Positions 1 to 6,530 of a DNA stretch of 13,217 bases are shown in pieces. This DNA comes from Pseudomonadota bacterium. GTDB lineage: Bacteria; Pseudomonadota; Alphaproteobacteria; Acetobacterales; Acetobacteraceae. The position numbers were made by a program, and so were the translations under genes. The notes beneath the pieces are model-generated. The model did not search any database, had not been told where the DNA came from, and saw only the letters and a list, made by a program, of their open reading frames with translations. Position 1 is the stretch's first letter, and each line of letters starts with the position of its first letter. The stretch is taken from the NCBI GenBank assembly GCA_021779655.1, contig JAJYAF010000025.1:1-13217 (forward strand). Reading direction: 5' to 3'.

Positions 1-2361
1 GCGCGTTATATTCTGGCGGCGCTGGACGCGCCCGGCGCGCCGCCGGACAACCGGACGCTCCGCGTCTGGAAACGCCTGCCCGAATGGGAGGAAGCCGCGC
101 CGCGTCCGCCGCCCGCTTCGTTTCCCGTTTCTTCCGCGGAGGCCCGGGCCCGGCTTGCCCAGCTTCTCGGGCCGGATGCGGAGCAGCGCCCGGCGCAAGC
201 GGATTACGCTTCCGCCGCGGCCGCCGCCTTCGCCCCCCGCACCGCCGAGGGCATGCCGCATCTGGTTCTGGCGGAAGCGGGCACCGGCACCGGCAAAACG
301 CTCGGCTACCTTGCCCCGGCCAGCCTCTGGGCGGAAAAAAACCAGGGCGCGGTATGGGTTTCCACCTATACCCGCCATTTGCAACGGCAGATCGAAAGCG
401 AAGCCGCGCGGCTCAACCCCGAACTGCGTTCAGAGCACAAGAACCGCCGGCGCGTCGTGCTGCGCAAGGGGCGGGAGAATTATCTCTGCCTGTTGAATTT
501 CGAGGATGCGGTGACTACCGGCGGCCATGCGGTCATTCCGCTTGGCCTGCTCACCCGCTGGGCGCTGGCCAGTGCCGACGGCGATCTGTCGGGCGGCGAT
601 CTTCCCGGCTGGTTCGCCGAATTGTTCGGCCACGCGCTGCTGTTCGGCATCGCCGACCGCCGGGACGAATGCATCCACGCCGCCTGTCCGCATTATCGGC
701 GCTGCACCATCGAGCATGTCAGCCGCCGTGCCCGCCATGCGGATCTGGTGATCGCCAACCATGCGCTGGTCATGGCGCAGGCGGTTTGGGGCGGGCTTGA
801 GGATCCTTTCATTCCAACCCGCTATGTATTCGATGAGGGCCACCACATCTTCGATGCCGCGGACGCCGCCTTCGCGGTCGAACTCTCCGGCGCCACCCTG
901 GCGGAGCTGCGCCGCTGGCTGCTCGGGCCGGAGGGCCTGCGCTCGCGTTCCCGCGGTTTGGCGCAGCGCTGGGAAGACCTCTTCGCCGCGGATGAAACGC
1001 TGCCGCCGAAGCTGCAAGCCGCGCTGACCGCCGCCCGCGCGTTGCCGGCGCCGATGTTCGCCGCCCGCTTCACGCAAGGAGACATCCTGGCCGAGCCTGG
1101 CGCGCCGGCAAATCCGGCGGAAGCCTTCCTGCGGGTGCTGCGCCTGCAAGCCCGCGCCCGGGCCACCGAGCCGGCGCTGTCCGGCGGCCTGCCGCTGGAA
1201 GCGGATCTGTTCCCGCTGGACGATGCGCTGCCGCCGGCCGCCGCCCAGCTCTCCCGTGCGCTTGCCCGCCTGCACCTGCCGCTTGCCGGCATCCGCTCGC
1301 GCCTGCTGGAGCGGTTGGAGAGCGAAGCGGAAACCCTGGATGACGCCACGCGCCTGCGCCTGGAAGGAGCGGTTCGCACGCTCAAGCGCCGCGCCCTCGA
1401 TCCGCTTGCCGCCTGGCGCCGGATGCTGGACGGGCTGGGAGAGGCCGGAGCCGAGCCGGGGACACGCCCCTCGCACGTGCATTTCCTCCGGCTCGACCGC
1501 AATCCGGACGGCGATAAGGACGTGGCGCTGCTCGCGCACCTGCTGGACCCAGGGCAAGCTTTCATCGAAACCATCGCAAGCCAGGCGCATGGCATGCTCA
1601 TCACTTCCGCCACCCTGCGCGATGGCCATGCGCTGCGGAACGGCACGGACCCGCAAATCGCCTGGGCGCATGCGGAAGCCCGCACCGGTGCCGCGCATCT
1701 TGCCGCTCCGGCCATCCGCGCCGCCTTCGCCTCGCCTTTCGATTACGCCGCGCAAACCCGCATCTTCATCGTCGGCGGAATCAACCTCAACGACACCGGC
1801 GCGCTGGCCGGCGCCTTCCGCGCCCTGTTCATGGCCTCGGGCGGCGGTGCGCTCGGCCTGTTCACCGCCATTTCGCGGCTGCGCGCCGTGCATGCCCGTA
1901 TCGCCGCCCCGCTGGAGGAGGCGGGTCTGCCGCTCTATGCCCAGCACGTGGATGCGATGGACAACGCCTCGCTGGTTGAAACCTTCCGGGCCGAGGAGCA
2001 TTCCTGCCTGCTTGGCACCGATGCGATGCGCGACGGCGTGGACATCCCCGGCAACGCGCTCCGTCTCGTCGTGTTCGAGCGCACGCCGTGGCCGCGCCCG
2101 GATATCCTGCACCGCGCGCGGCGCACGCATCTTTCCGGCGGCATGCCGAAGACCTATGATGAAGCGATCGTCCGCCTGCGCCTGCGCCAGGCCTTCGGCC
2201 GGCTGATCCGCCGCGCCGATGACCGGGGCGTGTTCGTGCTGCTGGACCGGCAGGCGCCAACCCGGCTGTTCAGCGCCTTCCCCGAGGAGGCGCCCATCCT
2301 CCGCACCGGACTGGCCGAAGCCGCGGCCGGCATCCGGGCGTTTCTCGGCGGCAGCGGCTGA
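1..2361 (+). CDS. DinG/XPD-type Fe-S ATP-dependent DNA helicase, 5' end missing
   Basis: Superfamily 2 helicase of the DinG/XPD type, expected to unwind DNA 5'-3' during repair or replication. The frame is open from base 1, so the start lies outside the window; the ATG at 253 sits just before Walker A and is not the true start. Walker A (EAGTGTGKT) is at 271-297 and the DEGH Walker B box at 832-843. Four cysteines at codons 487, 670, 685 and 703 fit a [4Fe-4S] domain; the last three are spaced C-x4-C-x5-C, as in E. coli DinG. Motif VI (QAFGRLIRR) is near 2188-2214, and the TGA is at 2359-2361. Only about 84 residues upstream of Walker A are visible, so an N-terminal nuclease domain cannot be judged. 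It converges on phaB with 16 bp between the stops. The family is clear; the exact cellular role is not. Confidence 0.9.
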   Translation, partial: ARYILAALDAPGAPPDNRTLRVWKRLPEWEEAAPRPPPASFPVSSAEARARLAQLLGPDAEQRPAQADYASAAAAAFAPRTAEGMPHLVLAEAGTGTGKTLGYLAPASLWAEKNQGAVWVSTYTRHLQRQIESEAARLNPELRSEHKNRRRVVLRKGRENYLCLLNFEDAVTTGGHAVIPLGLLTRWALASADGDLSGGDLPGWFAELFGHALLFGIADRRDECIHAACPHYRRCTIEHVSRRARHADLVIANHALVMAQAVWGGLEDPFIPTRYVFDEGHHIFDAADAAFAVELSGATLAELRRWLLGPEGLRSRSRGLAQRWEDLFAADETLPPKLQAALTAARALPAPMFAARFTQGDILAEPGAPANPAEAFLRVLRLQARARATEPALSGGLPLEADLFPLDDALPPAAAQLSRALARLHLPLAGIRSRLLERLESEAETLDDATRLRLEGAVRTLKRRALDPLAAWRRMLDGLGEAGAEPGTRPSHVHFLRLDRNPDGDKDVALLAHLLDPGQAFIETIASQAHGMLITSATLRDGHALRNGTDPQIAWAHAEARTGAAHLAAPAIRAAFASPFDYAAQTRIFIVGGINLNDTGALAGAFRALFMASGGGALGLFTAISRLRAVHARIAAPLEEAGLPLYAQHVDAMDNASLVETFRAEEHSCLLGTDAMRDGVDIPGNALRLVVFERTPWPRPDILHRARRTHLSGGMPKTYDEAIVRLRLRQAFGRLIRRADDRGVFVLLDRQAPTRLFSAFPEEAPILRTGLAEAAAGIRAFLGGSG

Positions 2362-2377
2362 AGCGCAGCCAGGCGGC

Positions 2378-3100
2378 TCAGGCCATGTATTTCCCGCCGT
2401 TGATCGAAAGCGTGGCGCCGGTGATGAAGGCCGCGTTATCGCCCACCAGGAAAAGCACACCCTCCGCGATCTCCCGCGGGGTCGCCAGCCGGCCCACGGG
2501 AACCGCCGCCAGGATGCCCTCCAGCACCTTCGGCGGCACCGCGGCCACCATTCCGGTATCGGTGTAGCCGGGCGCTATCGCGTTCACCGTTATCCCTTTC
2601 GACGCGCTCTCCAGCGCGAGCGCCTTCGTGAACCCGATCACGCCGGCCTTCGCGGCCGAATAATTCGTCTGCCCGGCTTGCCCGGAAAGTCCGTTCACCG
2701 AGCTGATATTGACGATCCTGCCGAAACGCCGCTCGCGCATCGAGCCGATCACCGCCCGGCACATATTGAAGCAGCCGCCCAGATCGACATCGATCACGCT
2801 GCGCCACTGCTCGTAGCTCATTTTATGCAACATGCAGTCGCGGGTGATACCGGCATTGTTGATGAGGATATCGATCGGTCCGAACGCGCTCACCACCTCC
2901 GCGACGCCTTTCTGCGCCGCCTCGAAATCGGCGACGTTCCATGCCCGGACCGGCAGCCCCGTCTCTTTCTGAAACGCTTGCGCATCCGCATCGTTTCCGA
3001 AATAATTCGAGATGACGGTATAGCCGGATTCCTTCAGCACCCTACAGGTCATGGCGCCTATTCCGCTGACGCCGCCGGTGACCAGAGCAATTCGTGCCAT
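2378..3100 (-). CDS. phaB: Acetoacetyl-CoA reductase, NADPH-dependent (PhaB)
   Basis: Cytosolic short-chain dehydrogenase that reduces acetoacetyl-CoA to (R)-3-hydroxybutyryl-CoA, the monomer for PHB. The protein is 240 residues, close to C. necator PhaB (246). It has the cofactor motif TGGVSGIG (residues 8-15), NNAGITRD (81-88) and the catalytic set S134, Y147, K151 in NISSVNG and YSAAK. The segments INNAGITRD, GRIVNISSVNG and GQTNYS match PhaB/PhbB closely, which favours this over a generic FabG. I chose the ATG at 3098-3100 because an AAGGAAG ribosome site lies 7 nt upstream; the frame continues to 3145 but that start has no comparable site. It runs in the same direction as the phaC operon but is separated from the phasin gene by 228 bp with two hairpin elements, so it may have its own promoter or be reached by read-through. 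No phaA thiolase is in the window. Confidence 0.92.
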   Translation of the reverse strand: MARIALVTGGVSGIGAMTCRVLKESGYTVISNYFGNDADAQAFQKETGLPVRAWNVADFEAAQKGVAEVVSAFGPIDILINNAGITRDCMLHKMSYEQWRSVIDVDLGGCFNMCRAVIGSMRERRFGRIVNISSVNGLSGQAGQTNYSAAKAGVIGFTKALALESASKGITVNAIAPGYTDTGMVAAVPPKVLEGILAAVPVGRLATPREIAEGVLFLVGDNAAFITGATLSINGGKYMA

Positions 3101-3328
3101 GCAATATCTTCCTTTCGTCGCATTGACTGGAGCGGCGGAGAGCAAAGGGCGTTAGTGTCTCCGCCTGGAACGTGAATCACGCTGTAAATCGGTATCTTCA
3201 GCGGGCGATTCACGGTTCGGACCGGCGCTTGGTCGCGTCGATCCGAACCGATCGCACGCTAACATCTCTGGCGGGCGATTCACGGTTCGGACCGGCGCTT
3301 GGTCGCGTCGATCCGAACCGATCGCACG
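3101..3328. other. Intergenic region between the phasin gene and phaB
   Basis: These 228 bp separate the phasin stop from the phaB start. About half is the doubled hairpin element (3201-3331). An 8-bp inverted pair, CGTGAATC (3171-3178) and GATTCACG (3207-3214), links the flank to the first element and might be the remnant of an older third copy. The phaB ribosome site is near 3107-3113. I see no convincing -35/-10 pair and no FNR-type site. Confidence 0.5.
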
Positions 3329-3331
3329 CTA
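3201..3331. repeat. Two tandem copies of a 61-bp imperfect palindrome (REP/BIME- or MITE-like)
   Basis: Bases 3201-3261 and 3271-3331 are identical over 61 bp, separated by 9 bp (period 70). Each copy is a long hairpin. Its core arms CGGTTCGGA and TCCGAACCG (3213-3221 with 3242-3250; 3283-3291 with 3312-3320) enclose a 20-nt loop. The pairing extends outward through GCGAT and GCG on both sides, with one mismatch and a 3-nt TCA bulge, giving about 17 pairs. The second copy supplies the TAG stop of the phasin gene (3329-3331), so the element sits exactly at that gene's end. There is no T-run after the stem in either direction. Possible roles are 3' mRNA protection, attenuation between the phasin gene and phaB, or a dispersed genomic repeat. 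Confidence 0.9.
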
Positions 3332-3733
3332 GCGCGCCTTGGTGGTTGATGCCGCCCGTGCCGGGTTCGCGCTGTCTTCCCTGCCGACGGGCTGAATCCC
3401 GGCCTCGCTCGCCTTCTCCAGCGGCTTTTCCACCGTCTCGTAGAGGGTCTGGCGGAGTTCGTCGTTCAACCGGCGGAATTCGGTCAGGGCCTGTTCCGAG
3501 CGGTCATGCCAGCGCACCATCAGGTTCCGCATGGCGGCGATCGGATTGGATGCGGCGCCATTGCCGAACGCTTCGGTTAAATCGCCCGCCAGGCCGCGGC
3601 TTAAGCCGAATTGCGCCTGCGAGGCGGAGACAAGATAGGTAACCAGCGCCTGCTGCGCGCGCAGAGCGCCGCCGGATGCGCCCTCCGTCAGCGCGGAGAG
3701 CCGGGGTTGCAGATTCTCAAACGGGTTGTTCAT
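3329..3733 (-). CDS. Phasin-like PHA granule-associated protein
   Basis: A 134-residue, mostly helical protein without cysteines, signal peptide or membrane segment. The start (NNPFENLQPR), the amphipathic Ala/Gln/Leu-rich helices over residues 20-105 and the polar, Ala-rich C-terminus resemble small phasins, which coat PHA granules and control their size and number. No catalytic motif is visible. The assignment rests on composition, length and position, since the gene is the fourth of a phaC operon. Its ATG (3731-3733) overlaps the ackA stop in an ATGA junction, and AAAGGAAA a few bases upstream provides a ribosome site inside the ackA end, so translation is probably coupled. The TAG stop lies within the terminal bases of a repeated hairpin element. 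Another small PHA-associated helical protein is the main alternative. Confidence 0.7.
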   Translation of the reverse strand: MNNPFENLQPRLSALTEGASGGALRAQQALVTYLVSASQAQFGLSRGLAGDLTEAFGNGAASNPIAAMRNLMVRWHDRSEQALTEFRRLNDELRQTLYETVEKPLEKASEAGIQPVGREDSANPARAASTTKAR

Positions 3734-4998
3734 GGTGATTTTCCTTTCTCTTCTTTCTGTCGTGCTTTCAGGTTCGTATTCTTTTCCCGGGCCTGATCCC
3801 CGGGAACGTCGTTTCCGTCTTGCAGATGTTCGATGATGTGGCGATGGATCATGGCTTCCTCGTCGGTCGGTATCACCCGGACTTCAACCTGGCTTTGCTC
3901 CGTTGAAATCCGCGCCGCGCCACGCTCATTGGCAGCCGGATCGAGCGCCACGCCGAGCCAGCGCAGCCGCTCGCAGATCGCGGCGCGGACTTCCGCCGCA
4001 TGCTCACCGATGCCGGCGGTGAACACGAACCCGTCCAGCCCGCCCAGCGAGCCGGCGAGCGCCGCCGCCTCGCGCGCCGCGCGATAGGCGAACAGCGCGA
4101 TCGCCTCTTTCGCCCGGCTATCGCTGCTGGCCAGCAGGACGCGCACGTCGCTCGAAATTCCGGATACGCCGAGCAGGCCGGATTCATTGTAGAGCGTATG
4201 CTCGACCCGCTGTACGGAAAGCCCTTTCTGCTGCTGCATATAGAGCAGCACGCCCGGGTCGATGCTGCCGCTGCGCGTGCCCATCATCAGCCCGTCCAGG
4301 GCCGTGAAGCCCATCGTCGTATCGATGCTGCGGCCGCCCTGCATGGCGCAAAGGCTGGCGCCATTGCCGAGATGGGCGACGATGACCTTGCCGGCAGCGA
4401 GATCGGGCGCGGTCTGTTTCAGTTGCCCGGCGATATATTCATAGGAAAGACCATGAAACCCGTAGCGGCGGACTCCCTCCGCCTCGTAGTCGCGCGGGAG
4501 CGCGAAGCGCGTTGCGAGCGCCGGCAGGGTGTGATGAAAGGCCGTGTCGAAACAGGCTATCTGGAGCATGTCCGGCCGCAGCTTGAGCAGCGCGCGGATC
4601 GGCGCGAGATTGTGCGGCTGATGCAGCGGCGCCAGCGGGGTCAGCTTATCGAGCGCATCCAGAACCTGCGCGTTCAACCGCACCGGCGCCGCGAACTCCC
4701 GCCCGCCATGCACCACCCGGTGGCCTACCGCGACCAGCGTGTCGGAACCGAGATGGTCCTCCACCCAGCGCAGCAGCGTCTCCAGCAGATCGTCGTAGGA
4801 AGGGACATCGGCCGGCGTCCAGCGCTGGTCGCTCAGCATCGTGCCGTCACTGCTTTTGGCGAAAAAATGCGGTGCGGTGCCAATGCCCTCGATCTCGCCC
4901 CCGACGACACGGCGCGGCCCCGCCGCATCATCGATTTCCGCCAGAGCGAATTTGATGCTGGAGGAGCCGGCATTTAAGGAAAGGATCGCGCGCGCCAT
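3730..4998 (-). CDS. ackA: Acetate kinase (AckA)
   Basis: Cytosolic ASKHA-family kinase that converts acetyl phosphate and ADP to acetate and ATP, or the reverse. It has 422 residues; the family usually has about 400. Signature motifs are LNAGSSSIKFAL (8-19), GHRVVHGG (92-99, R94), FDTAFHHTLP (150-159, D151), YGFHGLS (179-185, H182), AHLGNGASL (208-216), GTRSGSIDPG (240-249, R242) and PTDEEAMI (377-384), covering the catalytic Arg, Asp, His and Glu positions known from the Methanosarcina enzyme. After about residue 390 a charged Lys/Glu-rich tail of roughly 30 residues extends past the usual end. The ATG (4996-4998) shares its A with the upstream TGA (TGATG), and the stop overlaps the phasin start (ATGA). 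It sits directly after the phosphate acetyltransferase gene, completing the Pta-AckA pathway. Confidence 0.96.
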   Translation of the reverse strand: MARAILSLNAGSSSIKFALAEIDDAAGPRRVVGGEIEGIGTAPHFFAKSSDGTMLSDQRWTPADVPSYDDLLETLLRWVEDHLGSDTLVAVGHRVVHGGREFAAPVRLNAQVLDALDKLTPLAPLHQPHNLAPIRALLKLRPDMLQIACFDTAFHHTLPALATRFALPRDYEAEGVRRYGFHGLSYEYIAGQLKQTAPDLAAGKVIVAHLGNGASLCAMQGGRSIDTTMGFTALDGLMMGTRSGSIDPGVLLYMQQQKGLSVQRVEHTLYNESGLLGVSGISSDVRVLLASSDSRAKEAIALFAYRAAREAAALAGSLGGLDGFVFTAGIGEHAAEVRAAICERLRWLGVALDPAANERGAARISTEQSQVEVRVIPTDEEAMIHRHIIEHLQDGNDVPGDQAREKNTNLKARQKEEKGKSP

Positions 4999-6521
4999 CA
5001 GGTGGCGCCTCCGGCGGGCGGGCTAGGGGAGGCGGGGCCGGGGGAAGCTTGGCTGGAGGAAGCTTGGTTGGTGCTTGCTGGCGCGGGCAGGGGGATTACC
5101 TCCCCTCCCGGCTTCACGGCGGCAGCGCGGGCCGCCTGGGCCATCAGCACCGCGACGGCGCAGGAGGCGACGCGGGTGCGTTCCGAATCCGCGCGGCTGG
5201 TCAGAATGATCGGCACCCTGGCGCCCACCACCACGCCCGCGGCATCGGCCCCGGCCAGGAAGGAAAGCTGCTTGGCCAGCATGTTTCCCGCCTCCAGATC
5301 CGGCACCACGAGGATATCCGCATGGCCCGCCACCGGCGAAACGATGCCTTTCTCCCGCGCCGCCTCGGGGCTCACCGCGTTGTCGAAGGCAAGCGGCCCG
5401 TCGACAATGCCGCCGGTGATCTGTCCGCGATCGGCCATCTTGCACAAAGCCGCGGCGTCCAGGGTCGCGCGCATGGCCGGATTCACCGTCTCCACGGCGG
5501 CAAGAATCGCGACCTTGGGCATCTCGATCCCCATCACATGGGCGAGCGCGATCGCGTTCTGGATGATGTCCCGCTTCTCTTCCAGCGTGGGGGCGATGTT
5601 GACGGCGGCATCGGTGATCAGCAGCGGTTTCGGATAGGTGGGCACGTCCATGATGTATACGTGGCTCAGGCGGCGCTCGGTGCGTAATCCGTTCTCCGGC
5701 GCCACGACCTCGTGCATCAGCTCGTCGGTGTGCAGGGAGCCTTTCATCAGCAGCTCCGCCTCGCCTTTGCGGACCAGGGCCACCGCCTGCGCCGCCGCCG
5801 CGTGGCTGTGCGGCGCATCGACGATCCGGAACGATCCGATATCGATCGAGGCGGCGCTTGCCACGGCCTTTATCTTCGCCTCCGGCCCCACCAGCAGCGG
5901 AATGATGAGCCCGGCCTTGGCCATTTCGGCAACAGCCCCAAGGGATGACTCATCACAAGGATGCGCAACCGCAACGGTTGCCGGCGGCAGCCCGCGGGCG
6001 TGCGCCAGCAAGCTGCGGAAACGCTCGTGCCGGTTCAGCCGCACCGAAGGCAGCTCCACCCGCGGCCGCCTTATCTTCTCGGTCGGCGCCTCGACCTCGC
6101 CAATGCCGGTAATGACCTGCCTGCCGTGCTGATTCATGCAGACGCAGTCGAAAACGATCCGGTGCTTCTCGGGTTTCTTCTCCCGCGCGGTCACCGTCGT
6201 GGTGATCGTGTCACCCACGCCAACCGGCGCCAGGAAATGCAGTTCCTGCGAGAGATAGATGGTTCCGGGCCCCGGCAGCCTGGTGCCGAACAGCGCGGAG
6301 ATCACCGCCCCGCCCCACATCCCATGCGCGATGATTTTATGAAACAGATCGGTCTCGGCATAGGCGGGATCGAGATGCGCCGGATTCACGTCGCCCGAAA
6401 CCAGCGCGAACAATTCGATGTCCTGCTGCGTGAAGGTCCGCACGCTGCTCGCGCTGTCGCCGACCGCGATCTCATCGAAAGTGCGGTTTTCGAGGATTTC
6501 GGGAGAAGATGTCGCGATCAT
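4998..6521 (-). CDS. Bifunctional MaoC-type enoyl-CoA hydratase / phosphate acetyltransferase
   Basis: A two-domain protein of 507 residues. Residues about 12-150 form a MaoC/PhaJ-like hotdog domain with the R-hydratase signature VSGDVNPAHLD (41-51), including the likely catalytic D44 and H49. It should hydrate trans-2-enoyl-CoA to (R)-3-hydroxyacyl-CoA. Residues about 180-475 form a PTA_PTB domain that transfers acetyl between CoA and phosphate; visible conserved parts are DGPLAFDNAVS (374-384), ILVVPDLEAGNMLAKQL (403-419) and PIILTSRADS (437-446). Residues 477-507 are a Pro/Ala/Ser tail with 5-residue repeats. This fusion is a known family. It is flanked by phaC and ackA, so its two halves appear to serve the two neighbouring pathways. 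The start is 9 bp after phaC, and its GAGGTG ribosome site overlaps the phaC stop. Its TGA overlaps the ackA ATG. Activity on butyryl-CoA instead of acetyl-CoA is possible. Confidence 0.93.
   Translation of the reverse strand: MIATSSPEILENRTFDEIAVGDSASSVRTFTQQDIELFALVSGDVNPAHLDPAYAETDLFHKIIAHGMWGGAVISALFGTRLPGPGTIYLSQELHFLAPVGVGDTITTTVTAREKKPEKHRIVFDCVCMNQHGRQVITGIGEVEAPTEKIRRPRVELPSVRLNRHERFRSLLAHARGLPPATVAVAHPCDESSLGAVAEMAKAGLIIPLLVGPEAKIKAVASAASIDIGSFRIVDAPHSHAAAAQAVALVRKGEAELLMKGSLHTDELMHEVVAPENGLRTERRLSHVYIMDVPTYPKPLLITDAAVNIAPTLEEKRDIIQNAIALAHVMGIEMPKVAILAAVETVNPAMRATLDAAALCKMADRGQITGGIVDGPLAFDNAVSPEAAREKGIVSPVAGHADILVVPDLEAGNMLAKQLSFLAGADAAGVVVGARVPIILTSRADSERTRVASCAVAVLMAQAARAAAVKPGGEVIPLPAPASTNQASSSQASPGPASPSPPAGGAT
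5043..5067 (-). repeat. 15-bp-period repeat in the tail of the bifunctional gene
   Basis: The 10-bp sequence GGAAGCTTGG occurs at 5043-5052 and again at 5058-5067. It encodes part of a QASSS/QASPG/PASPS five-residue repeat in the disordered C-terminal tail of the MaoC-Pta protein. The in-frame period suggests slippage expansion. Confidence 0.75.
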
Positions 6522-6530
6522 GCTCGCACC

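Noticed and set aside
2356..2370. GGCTG-AAGCG-CAGCC hairpin as terminator between the helicase and phaB genes
   Set aside because: A five-pair stem overlapping the helicase stop with no T-run is too weak to call.
430..2460. 676-residue open frame on the minus strand opposite the helicase
   Set aside because: It is a high-GC shadow of the helicase, which has clear family motifs on the plus strand. The peptide is Arg/Gly/Ala/Gln-rich with no recognisable domain, and it would run through the phaB 3' end.
2859..2872. TTGAT-N4-ATATC as another FNR-type site
   Set aside because: Only 7 of 10 positions match and it lies inside the phaB coding sequence.
3201..3331. 70-bp-period repeats as CRISPR or as a simple intrinsic terminator
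   Set aside because: Only two 61-bp copies with a 9-bp gap, no spacer pattern, and no T-run after the stems.
4000..4977. 325-residue plus-strand open frame opposite ackA
   Set aside because: ackA is unmistakable on the other strand; the antisense peptide is Arg-rich and featureless.
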